A DNA stretch of 64,000 nt from G965216695 sp965216695 (GTDB taxonomy: Bacteria; Pseudomonadota; Gammaproteobacteria; Pseudomonadales; Azotimanducaceae), in the NCBI GenBank assembly GCA_965216695.1, contig OZ244212.1:1426001-1490000 (forward strand), given 5' to 3'. This document shows positions 25,429 through 33,026 of the stretch, one piece after another (positions within the stretch are counted from its first letter, which is position 1; each line of letters begins with the position of its first letter). Position numbers and translations under genes: made by a program. The notes beneath the pieces are model-generated. The model was not told where the DNA came from. It saw nothing but the letters and a program-made list of their open reading frames with translations, and did no database searches.

Positions 25429-25581
25429 TCGTAGTTTTTCTATTCCTGGTTCCAATCCTAGTTCTTCTGTTGCCGAATTGCAGCACGCACCACAAATGTA
25501 TCTGACCACACGCGGGCGTACAAAGTTCCACGATCAGCAGCCCTGGGCTACACTTCCGTTGCCATCCCACACACCGTGCTC

Positions 25582-26376
25582 ATGTCAGAAGAATCCGCAC
25601 CGCAACCGCTGGTCCTGGTGGACGTCGAAGCAGGCGTCGCTACCGTTACGCTCAATCGTCCCGACGCGTTGAACGCACTGTCCGCCGCGCTCAGGGCCGC
25701 ACTTTGCGAAACGTTCCAGACGCTCGGTGGTCGCGACGACGTGGAAGCGATCGTAATGACAGGTGCCGGTCGCGCGTTCACCGTGGGTCTGGACCTCAAG
25801 GAACTGGGTGGTGAACGCGCGCCTGATGACGGCGTTCCGCGAGATGCCGACGTAGCGCAGGCCATGCTCGACGTGGACAAGCCGATCATAGGCGCAGTGA
25901 ATGGGTTTGCGATCACGGGTGGCTTCGAATTGGCACTCATGTGCGATTTTCTGCTGGCCGCGCCAGAGGCGCGCTTTGCAGATACGCACGCGCGCGTCGG
26001 AGTCGTCCCCGGCTGGGGGCTGTCCCAACGTCTGCCGCGCCTGATCGGCGTGAATCGCGCCAAGGAACTGAGTCTCACTGGAAACTACCTCGACGCTCGC
26101 ACCGCGTGTGATTGGGGACTGGTGAACCGGATCGTACCCGCCGATGAACTGGTCGCTACCTGCCAGGCCCTTGCCCGCGATATCGTCGATACCGATCCAG
26201 CAACTCGGCGCGAGATACGTCGAATCATCGATGCCGGTTGGCATTCGACGCTGCAGGAGGGCCTGGAAATTGAGCTCGACGCGAGCCGTGCCCACTCGAA
26301 ACGCGAGGTGCGTGCAGACAAGGTCGCGGCGCGCCGACGCGCCATTCAGCAACGCGGCCGCCGCCAGGCGGAGTGA
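25582..26376 (+). CDS. Enoyl-CoA hydratase/isomerase family protein
   Basis: 264 residues of the crotonase fold. Visible marks are VATVTLNRPDALNALS near the N-terminus, the first oxyanion-hole block GAGRAFTVGLDLKEL and the second block GAVNGFAITGGFELALMCDFL, followed by RVGVVPGWGLSQRLPRLIG. The usual glutamates of hydratases are only partly evident: the segment after GFAITGGFE keeps one Glu, while the second position reads VVPGWG. It may therefore be a hydratase or another crotonase. ATG is preferred; a GTG two codons earlier is possible. It diverges from the selenoprotein gene and converges with the glucokinase gene. Confidence 0.9.
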   Translation: MSEESAPQPLVLVDVEAGVATVTLNRPDALNALSAALRAALCETFQTLGGRDDVEAIVMTGAGRAFTVGLDLKELGGERAPDDGVPRDADVAQAMLDVDKPIIGAVNGFAITGGFELALMCDFLLAAPEARFADTHARVGVVPGWGLSQRLPRLIGVNRAKELSLTGNYLDARTACDWGLVNRIVPADELVATCQALARDIVDTDPATRREIRRIIDAGWHSTLQEGLEIELDASRAHSKREVRADKVAARRRAIQQRGRRQAE

Positions 26377-27351
26377 TCAGGCAGCGATCAGCCGCGCATC
26401 CTGCAGCAGCCGCAACGCACCGTGCAGTGCGGGCGTTTCATCCAGCACGATCGACAGCGGGAGCGGAGGCAGCACCGCCGCCGCCTCGAGGTACTCGTCG
26501 AACCGCCGGCGCAACGCGCCCGCCTCCGCCACGTTCAGAAGCCGTTGCACCACTCCGCCCGCGAGGGTAACGCCGCCGGATGCATCAAACGTCAACGCCA
26601 GGTCAGCGGCCGCCGAACCGAGCAGGCTGAAGAACACCTCTACCGTCTGCGCACACACCGGGTCTGCACCGCCGTCCGCGCTCGCCGAAATCTGCTCGGG
26701 GCCATGTGGCTGGGGTGCGCACCCCCATACATCACACATCGCTCGATAGAGCACCACAAGCCCATTGCCGGAAAGTATGCGCTCACGGGAAACCACCGGG
26801 TACTCGCGCAGAAGTATTCCAAACAGTTCCAATTCAAGGTGACTCGACGGCGTGAGCCCGCCTTGTCCGGCTTCCGATGAGATTACGTGCCACCCGTCGC
26901 GATAAACTAACGCCGCCGTGCCGAACCCGGTTCCCGGTCCAGCCACAACCCGCGTACGGGACGCACTCTCCGCCGACGGCCTCGGGTCGCCCAGATACCT
27001 CAAGTTTTCCAGATCCGGTACGGCCCGCGCGAGCGCGACAAAGTCGTTCACCAGCACGACGTGGGGCGTGAGCCGCCGCGCCAGTTGATCGCGGACGAAC
27101 TCCACTCGGCCATTGGTAAGCCTGGCGCGGTCGTGGCGAACCGGGCCCGCGACGGCCAGGCAACAGGCATTGACGCCGACGAGCGACATCCGCTGATCCA
27201 CCGCATCCAGCAGGGAGGCGGCACAATCGAATTCGCCCGTCGGCAGAATTTCCACCCGCTGCAGCCTACCGCCCTCCACCAGGCCAAAGCGTGCGCGGGT
27301 GCCGCCGATATCGGCCACCAGCGCGCGGTTGTTCGAAGACGACTGTGACAA
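26377..27351 (-). CDS. glk: Glucokinase
   Basis: About 324 residues of the bacterial Glk family, which phosphorylates glucose at C6 with ATP. ADIGGTRARFGLV is the phosphate-1 motif, VLVNDFVALARAVPDL carries the catalytic Asp, PGTGFGTAAL is the glycine-rich loop, SSEAGQGGLTP the substrate loop, and GGVTLAGGVVQRLL the C-terminal adenosine region. The best start by family length is a TTG at 27351. The open frame extends upstream into the divergent gene, so this start is tentative. Only about 44 bases separate it from the divergent LLM gene, so the two share a promoter region. Confidence 0.92.
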   Translation of the reverse strand: MSQSSSNNRALVADIGGTRARFGLVEGGRLQRVEILPTGEFDCAASLLDAVDQRMSLVGVNACCLAVAGPVRHDRARLTNGRVEFVRDQLARRLTPHVVLVNDFVALARAVPDLENLRYLGDPRPSAESASRTRVVAGPGTGFGTAALVYRDGWHVISSEAGQGGLTPSSHLELELFGILLREYPVVSRERILSGNGLVVLYRAMCDVWGCAPQPHGPEQISASADGGADPVCAQTVEVFFSLLGSAAADLALTFDASGGVTLAGGVVQRLLNVAEAGALRRRFDEYLEAAAVLPPLPLSIVLDETPALHGALRLLQDARLIAA

Positions 27352-27394
27352 AGCGACGACGCTATACTGAGTGCAACGCAAAGGTACACCAAAC

Positions 27395-28327
27395 ATGACG
27401 GTCAGCGCAGGCATCGGCATCGCCAACTTCCCTTTCTCCGGCGCAAACGCGTTCTGGCAATGGGTCGATCTGTGCGACAACGCCGGGATTGACTCAATCT
27501 GGCAAAGCGATCGCCTGATCAGTCGTGACGCTCACCTGGAATGCATGAGCGTAATGGCAGCGCTGGCCGGCAGAACGCGCAGGATAAAGTTCGGCATGAA
27601 TGTCGCAAGCCTGGGTTTGCGCGATCCGGTGGTTACCGCGAAAGCCTGCGCGACGATCGACGTGTTGAGCGACGGGCGCCTACTGCCCGCCTTCGGTGTC
27701 GGTAGTGCCAGATCGCTCGACTTTGCAGCCACGGGAACACCCACGAAAGGTCGGGGCGAACGTGCCGGCGAAGGTCTGGAGATTCTGTCGCGGCTCTGGA
27801 GGGAAGACTGCGTAACCTTCGAGGGCAAACACTACCGTTTGACCGAAGCCAGCATTTCGCCAAAGCCCGTGCAGCAACCGCTGCCGCTATGGGTCGGCGG
27901 ATCCGCAGCCCAGGTGGTGGAACGCACCGCCCGATTCGGCACCGGCTGGCAGGCCGGGATCGAATCGCCGGAGGAAGTGGCGCCCGTGATTGCCGCAATC
28001 AAAGCGCGCGCGGCGGAACTGGAGCGACGTATCGACGAAGATCACTTCGGCGCAGGCTTCGCCTTCCGTTTCGGCAGCCCCGACGACCCGCAGTGCATTC
28101 GCTACCGGCGATTACTGGAAGAACGCCTGGGCAAATCTCCGGAAGGCTTCATGGCTGCCGGCGACGTTGACGAGATGATGAGGCTGGTATCTCGGTTCCG
28201 AGATGCCGGCGTGCACAAGTTCATCCTGCGGCCAATCGCGTTCGGGGATGAAGAGATGATGTCGCAAACGCGTCTGATGGCGGATCGGCTGCTACCTGCC
28301 ATCGCTGAGCTCGACAGCGCAAACTGA
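27395..28327 (+). CDS. LLM class flavin/F420-dependent oxidoreductase
   Basis: 310 residues of the bacterial luciferase-like (LLM) TIM-barrel family. Characteristic segments are GIDSIWQSDRL, RTRRIKFGMNV, LSDGRLLPAFGVGSA and QPLPLWVGGSA. Members use FMN or reduced coenzyme F420; the F420 biosynthesis operon 2 kb downstream makes F420 plausible. The ATG is preceded by AAAGGT. It is divergent from glk. A glucose-6-phosphate dehydrogenase of the FGD type is an LLM enzyme, but this protein does not show a clear FGD signature, so the substrate stays open. Confidence 0.88.
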   Translation: MTVSAGIGIANFPFSGANAFWQWVDLCDNAGIDSIWQSDRLISRDAHLECMSVMAALAGRTRRIKFGMNVASLGLRDPVVTAKACATIDVLSDGRLLPAFGVGSARSLDFAATGTPTKGRGERAGEGLEILSRLWREDCVTFEGKHYRLTEASISPKPVQQPLPLWVGGSAAQVVERTARFGTGWQAGIESPEEVAPVIAAIKARAAELERRIDEDHFGAGFAFRFGSPDDPQCIRYRRLLEERLGKSPEGFMAAGDVDEMMRLVSRFRDAGVHKFILRPIAFGDEEMMSQTRLMADRLLPAIAELDSAN

Positions 28328-28338
28328 GTCGAGACCGC

Positions 28339-29256
28339 TCACGCACCCCGAATCGACGCCAGGAACTCAACCGTACGCGCGTACGCGCCCTCTTCCACGT
28401 TCATCACGGCCGCATTGAAGTCGGTAACGCCAATGCCGCGCAGGCGTTCGATGTCGGAACGCAACGCGTTCTCGTCCCCCGCCAACGCAATGTCCGCCGG
28501 ACCTTCGACGCCTTCGCGGTCGAGCATTGCGCGGTAACTCGGCAGCTGGCCATAGATCGTCAAATTCTTGGCAATCTCGGCCCGCGCCTGATCAGGTTTG
28601 TTGGTCAACACGATGGGGTAGCCACCAACGATTCGCGGCGCGGCGCGGCCCGCGCTTTCTGCCGCCGACGTCAAGCGCGGCACGATGTGCGACGCCATCG
28701 TCTTGGGACCCACCATCCAGGTGTTCGTCCCATCTGCCAGTTCGCCGGCGAGGCGCAGCATAACCGGACCCAGCGCCGCCACCACGACCGGCACGGGTTC
28801 CGCGTCGGGCACCTGAAGTCCAACCCCGTGCACGCGATACTGCTCGCCGTCGAAGTTGACAGTCTGGCCGCGGACCAACGGCATCAGCACGTTCAGATAT
28901 TCGCGCATGTGGCGCGCCGGGCGGTCATAGGACATGCCCAACATGTCTTCGATGACGATCTTGTGCGACAACCCGATTCCGAGAACGAAACGGTTACCCG
29001 ACGCCGCGGCGGTGGTGAGCGCCTGCTGCGCAAGCGCCGTCGGATGCCTCGGATACGTCGGTGTCACCGCGGTACCAAGCAGAATGCGGCGCGTAGACCG
29101 GCCCGCCAGCGCCAGCGTCTGGACCGCATCGTAGGAGAAGATATTGGCCATCCAAGCACAATCCAAACCTGCTTCTTCGACCGCCTCGATGGCGCGCACC
29201 ACGTCGTAGATCGTCCCCGCCGACCCGTCCGCCCCAATCATCACGCCTATTCGCAT
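28339..29256 (-). CDS. LLM class F420-dependent oxidoreductase
   Basis: 305 residues of the LLM family, resembling mycobacterial F420-dependent groups. Motifs are AGLDCAWMANIF, RRILLGTAVTPTYPRHP, GNRFVLGIGLSHK and PVPVVVAALGPVMLRLAGELADGTNTWM. The last block is the usual phosphate-binding and active-site loop of F420-using members. A good ribosome-binding site (GAGGGG) precedes the ATG. It converges with the preceding LLM gene and diverges from the F420 operon, which fits co-regulation with cofactor supply. Substrate unknown. Confidence 0.88.
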   Translation of the reverse strand: MRIGVMIGADGSAGTIYDVVRAIEAVEEAGLDCAWMANIFSYDAVQTLALAGRSTRRILLGTAVTPTYPRHPTALAQQALTTAAASGNRFVLGIGLSHKIVIEDMLGMSYDRPARHMREYLNVLMPLVRGQTVNFDGEQYRVHGVGLQVPDAEPVPVVVAALGPVMLRLAGELADGTNTWMVGPKTMASHIVPRLTSAAESAGRAAPRIVGGYPIVLTNKPDQARAEIAKNLTIYGQLPSYRAMLDREGVEGPADIALAGDENALRSDIERLRGIGVTDFNAAVMNVEEGAYARTVEFLASIRGA

Positions 29257-29361
29257 TGCCTACCCCTCTTGTCCTCTGTTGCCTCGCGTCTGCAGATTCA
29301 AAACGATAACGGATCGGCGCACAATGCCGGACGACATCCATCGGAATATGGGGGAAAGAAC

Positions 29362-29832
29362 GTGGACGTTACCGATTTCACCGAGATCGAGGAAAAGTTC
29401 AACGAGATTACGCAGCGCATCGTCTGGTGCACGGTCAGCACAATGGACCGCCAGGGCCGTCCGCGGTCGCGCATTCTCCACCCGGTGTGGGACGGTACGA
29501 CGGGGTGGATCGCCACCGGACGTACCAGCCACAAAGCAAAGCACATCGCCGACAACCCGTTCGTGTCGCTGTGCTACTGGGACCCGCAGCACGAACAGGC
29601 CATCATCGACTGCAAGGCGGAGTGGGCCGACGATCCAGGCGAGAAACAGGCGCTGTGGGACCTGCTGGTATCGACCCCGGAACCGGTGGGGTACAACCCC
29701 AAGCTGTTCTGGCCAGGGTCCGACGACGATTCGTTCGGTGCGTTGAGACTCACGCCCTGGCGGCTGGAGATATGGTCGCTGGTTGCGATGTCGACCGGCG
29801 AGCCCGCCAAAGTATGGCGGCAGGCTGTTTGA
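29362..29832 (+). CDS. Pyridoxamine 5'-phosphate oxidase-like (FDOR split-barrel) protein
   Basis: 156 residues forming a split beta-barrel flavin-binding fold: IVWCTVSTMDRQGRPRSRILHPVW, then GWIATGRTSHKAKHIADNPFVSLCYW. This superfamily holds FMN, heme and F420-dependent reductases (FDORs). As first gene of the F420 operon, an F420-dependent reductase is the favoured reading. The GTG start has GGGGGAAAG six bases upstream. It ends 35 bases before the F420 reductase gene. Cofactor preference cannot be read from the sequence with certainty. Confidence 0.85.
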   Translation: MDVTDFTEIEEKFNEITQRIVWCTVSTMDRQGRPRSRILHPVWDGTTGWIATGRTSHKAKHIADNPFVSLCYWDPQHEQAIIDCKAEWADDPGEKQALWDLLVSTPEPVGYNPKLFWPGSDDDSFGALRLTPWRLEIWSLVAMSTGEPAKVWRQAV

Positions 29833-29867
29833 ACACGGCATAATGCCACGTTTTGCGGGGCGCTCTG

Positions 29868-30548
29868 ATGGCGGACACGGCTACGAACTCAAAGGAAACG
29901 ATCGCAATTCTGGGCGGCACCGGCGACCTCGGCACCGGCCTGGCAATCCGCTGGTCAAAGGCGGGCTATCAGATCGTCATCGGCTCGCGGACGCTGGAAA
30001 AAGCACAGAATGCGGTAGCCGAGCTGCAGAAGATTTCACCCGACACGCCCGCACTGGCGATGGAAAACGGCGACGCTGCCGCCGCCGGTGATATCGTTGT
30101 GCTTACCGTGCCGGCAGAGCATCAGCTGAGCACGCTGGAAGGGGTCCGGGCATCCCTGACCGGCAAGATTCTGATCGATGTGACCGTACCGCTTGTCCCG
30201 CCGAAAGTCGGTACCGTGCAACTGCCGCCAGAAGGAAGCGCCGGTAAACGCGCTCAATCGCTGCTCGGCGATGACGTAATGGTGGTTACCGCGTTCCAGA
30301 ACATTGCGGCGCACCTGTTGCAGGAAGACGTTCAGATCGAGTGCGACGTGCTCGTGGCCGGCAACAAGAAAGTGGCCCGCGACAAGGTCGTACAGCTCGT
30401 CGAGGAGGCCGGCATGACCGGCTGGCACGCCGGACCCATCGAGAACTCCGCTGCCGCCGAAGCACTGACGTCGATTCTGATCCAGATCAACCGACGCCAC
30501 GACATATCGCATTCGGGCATTCGCATCGTCGGCCAGGCAGACCACTGA
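29868..30548 (+). CDS. npdG: NADPH-dependent F420 reductase (Fno/NpdG)
   Basis: 226 residues with an N-terminal Rossmann NADP-binding motif IAILGGTGDLGTGLA and the NADP-phosphate-binding GSRTLEKA, then VLTVPAEHQ and VDVTVPLVPP typical of the family. It exchanges hydride between NADP(H) and coenzyme F420, keeping a pool of F420H2 for LLM and FDOR enzymes. It lies between a split-barrel reductase and cofE, seven bases before the cofE start, which strongly supports the F420 assignment over a general NADP oxidoreductase. Confidence 0.92.
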   Translation: MADTATNSKETIAILGGTGDLGTGLAIRWSKAGYQIVIGSRTLEKAQNAVAELQKISPDTPALAMENGDAAAAGDIVVLTVPAEHQLSTLEGVRASLTGKILIDVTVPLVPPKVGTVQLPPEGSAGKRAQSLLGDDVMVVTAFQNIAAHLLQEDVQIECDVLVAGNKKVARDKVVQLVEEAGMTGWHAGPIENSAAAEALTSILIQINRRHDISHSGIRIVGQADH

Positions 30549-30555
30549 GGGAACC

Positions 30556-31347
30556 GTGCCCGCCGCACCACACCGCTCGTTGACCTGCATCGCCCTCGAG
30601 GGCATTCCGATGGTCGCCGCGGGCGACGACATTGCGGCGTTCACGATCGACGCCGTGCAGCAGCAGGGCCTGGAACCCCGCAGCGGGGATGTTTTCTGTT
30701 TTGCGCAGAAGATCGTTTCCAAGGCCGAGGGACGGCTCATTCCTTTGTCGTCGGTCGCGCCGTCCGCGCGGGCGGTGGAACTGGCCGCCGAAACGGACAA
30801 AGATCCGCGGCTTGTGCAACTGATTCTGGACGAGAGCGACGAGGTGCTGCGCAAACGGCCCGGTGTGCTGATCGTCCGCCACAAACTGGGTCTGGTGGGA
30901 GCCCACGCCGGGATCGATCAGTCCAACATCCAGCACGCCGCCGATGGCGAGTGCGCCTTGTTGCTCCCGGAAGATCCCGACCGCTCTGCGAGCATGTTGC
31001 GCGACCGGCTACGCCAGGCTTTCGGCGTCGAACTCGGCGTGATCGTGACCGACAGCAGCAACCGGCCCTGGCGGCTGGGTACGATCGGTTCGGCCATCGG
31101 CAGCGCCGGCATTACCGTGCTGGACGACCGTTGCGGCGAGCGCGACAGTTTCGGCCGCGAACTGAAGGTCACATTGATCAATCGCGCCGACGCCATCGCG
31201 ACCGCGGCAACCCTTGTGATGGGGGAAACCACTGAACGAACCCCCGTTGCGCTCGTGCGCGGCCTGCCACCAGAGGCGAGCGACCAGACCGCCGGCCAGA
31301 CCGCCGGCATGGCGATCCGGCCGCTTGACGAGGATCTGTTCCGGTGA
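30556..31347 (+). CDS. cofE: Coenzyme F420-0:L-glutamate ligase
   Basis: 263 residues of the CofE family, which adds glutamate residues to F420-0 with GTP. Typical segments are LEPRSGDVFCFAQKIVSKAEGR, RPGVLIVRHKLGLVGAHAGIDQSN, LGVIVTDSSNRPWRLGTIGSAIGSAG and ERDSFGRELKVTLIN. It is the single-domain form; the C-terminal FMN-binding domain of actinobacterial FbiB is absent. The GTG start follows npdG closely, and cofD begins 22 bases after its stop. A repeat of Asp-Gln-Thr-Ala-Gly-Gln near the C-terminus looks like a small local duplication. Confidence 0.95.
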   Translation: MPAAPHRSLTCIALEGIPMVAAGDDIAAFTIDAVQQQGLEPRSGDVFCFAQKIVSKAEGRLIPLSSVAPSARAVELAAETDKDPRLVQLILDESDEVLRKRPGVLIVRHKLGLVGAHAGIDQSNIQHAADGECALLLPEDPDRSASMLRDRLRQAFGVELGVIVTDSSNRPWRLGTIGSAIGSAGITVLDDRCGERDSFGRELKVTLINRADAIATAATLVMGETTERTPVALVRGLPPEASDQTAGQTAGMAIRPLDEDLFR

Positions 31348-31369
31348 GCCGTACAGCGGGTCGCGACGC

Positions 31370-32317
31370 ATGAGAGAAACCGGACCGCGCATCGTCGCAC
31401 TGACCGGAGGCATCGGGGGAGCAAAGCTCTGTGTCGGCTTAACCCGAGTCGCCCGTCCGGAACAGCTGACGTTCATAGTCAACACCGGAGACGATTTCGA
31501 GCATTACGGCCTGCACATCGCGCCCGATGTCGACACGCTGACCTACACGTTAGCCGGACTCAACAATCCCGACTCGGGCTGGGGGCGCAACGACGAATCC
31601 TGGCAGTGCATGCAGAGCCTGGCCGAGTTGGACGCGCCCACCTGGTTCAACCTGGGCGACCGCGACCTGGGCCTTCACCTGGTGCGCACGGATGCGCTCC
31701 GGCGCGGCGAGTCCTTGTCGGACGTAATCGCGCACGTCGCGCACGCGCACGGAGTGTCGGGCCGCATCCTGCCGATGTCAGACGACGCCGTGAGAACAAC
31801 CGTACTGACCGAGCGCGGCGCCCTCGACTTCCAGCACTACTTTGTTCGCGACCGTGCGCAACCGAGCGTCACCGGCTTCGAATTCCGCGGCGCAGACACC
31901 GCACGCCCGGCACCCGGCGTCCTGGAGGCAATTCACGAAGCGGACGCAATTGTGATGTGTCCGTCCAATCCATTCGTCTCCATCGATCCCATCCTGGCCG
32001 TTCCCGGAATAGGTCGCGCCCTCCGGTCGGCGACCGCACCCGTAGTAGCGGTCTCACCGATTGTCGGCGGCATCGCGATCAAGGGGCCAACCGCAAAGAT
32101 GATGCAGGAGTTGAATGTGCCGGCTACCGCACGCCAGGTCGCCGAACACTATGGCAACCTGCTCAACGGATTCGTGCTGGATGCGGCCGACGCGGAACTG
32201 CACGGTACGCTGACCGTACCCACCTGCGTGACGGACACCGTCATGCACTCGCTCGAGGATCGCGTACGCGTCGCCGACGCGACCCTGGCGTTCTGTGCTC
32301 GGCTGAGCGGAACATAG
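31370..32317 (+). CDS. cofD: 2-phospho-L-lactate transferase
   Basis: 315 residues matching CofD/FbiA, the enzyme that transfers the phospholactyl (or phosphoenolpyruvyl/phosphoglyceryl) group from its GMP-activated donor to FO, giving F420-0 or a dehydro form. Motifs are ALTGGIGGAKLCVGL at the N-terminus, VNTGDDFEHYGLHIAPDVDTL, WFNLGDRDLGLHLVRT and CPSNPFVSIDPILAVPG. The chosen ATG is the family start; the open frame upstream overlaps cofE. It is five bases before the cofC GTG. Confidence 0.95.
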   Translation: MRETGPRIVALTGGIGGAKLCVGLTRVARPEQLTFIVNTGDDFEHYGLHIAPDVDTLTYTLAGLNNPDSGWGRNDESWQCMQSLAELDAPTWFNLGDRDLGLHLVRTDALRRGESLSDVIAHVAHAHGVSGRILPMSDDAVRTTVLTERGALDFQHYFVRDRAQPSVTGFEFRGADTARPAPGVLEAIHEADAIVMCPSNPFVSIDPILAVPGIGRALRSATAPVVAVSPIVGGIAIKGPTAKMMQELNVPATARQVAEHYGNLLNGFVLDAADAELHGTLTVPTCVTDTVMHSLEDRVRVADATLAFCARLSGT

Positions 32318-32322
32318 CGCCC

Positions 32323-32997
32323 GTGACGCCCGGCATATGGGCGGTCGTCCCGCTCAAGCTGCTGGACACCGCGAAGGGGCGGCTGGCCCATGTGCTGGAC
32401 CCGGCCGAACGGCGGGCACTGATGCTCGCTATGGCACGGGACGTGCTGGGCGCGCTGGCCCAGGCGCGTCTGCTGGCGGGGACCCTCGTGGTTTCGCGCA
32501 CACCGGAGGCTGACGCACTCGCCCAGACGTTCGGGGCCGAGCGGGTCGCTGAAAGCCCGCTGGCGGACCTGTCCGGTGCGCTGACGCAGGCGAGCGACTA
32601 CGCAGCGCGCTCTCTCGGCGCATCCGGAACGATGATCGTCCCAGCAGACGTACCACTCATCACCGCCGCGGAAGTCGACCGGGTTCTGTCCGAACACGGC
32701 CGGGTTACCATCGTCCCCGACGATGAGCGCCTCGGCACCAATTGCCTGGTCTCGAGCCCCCCCAACGCGATCACGCTGCAGTTCGACGGCCGGAGCTTTC
32801 AACCGCATTGCGACGACGCCCGCCGCCGCGGGATGGAACCCGCCATAGTCGAATCGCCCCTGTTCGCGCTGGACATCGACACACCGGCCGATCTCGCGAC
32901 GCTGATTGCGCGCGCACCCGAGTGCCAGACGGGCCTCTACCTCGACAAATCCGGTATAGCCGCGCGACTCCACGGTCTGGATAATGGCATTACGTAG
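32323..32997 (+). CDS. cofC: 2-phospho-L-lactate guanylyltransferase
   Basis: 224 residues of the CofC nucleotidyltransferase family. It activates a phospho-three-carbon acid with GTP for CofD. Marks include VVPLKLLDTAKGRLAHVLDP at the nucleotide-binding N-terminus, IVPADVPLITAAEVD with the metal-binding Asp, and GTNCLVSSPP. CofC substrate choice decides whether the F420 tail carries lactate, dehydro or glycerate; a 3-phosphoglycerate form is known in a betaproteobacterium, so the form made here is open. GTG start five bases after cofD. Confidence 0.93.
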   Translation: MTPGIWAVVPLKLLDTAKGRLAHVLDPAERRALMLAMARDVLGALAQARLLAGTLVVSRTPEADALAQTFGAERVAESPLADLSGALTQASDYAARSLGASGTMIVPADVPLITAAEVDRVLSEHGRVTIVPDDERLGTNCLVSSPPNAITLQFDGRSFQPHCDDARRRGMEPAIVESPLFALDIDTPADLATLIARAPECQTGLYLDKSGIAARLHGLDNGIT

Positions 32998-33026
32998 TAC
33001 TGGAACATCCGGGAGACCCTGGGCCC

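Noticed and set aside
28687..29361. Longer version of the split-barrel protein starting inside the LLM gene
   Set aside because: The extra residues are antisense to the LLM gene; the family begins at the GTG with a good ribosome-binding site.
31606..32322. Longer version of cofC starting inside cofD
   Set aside because: The first 240 residues are an out-of-frame read of cofD; CofC homology starts at the GTG at 32323.
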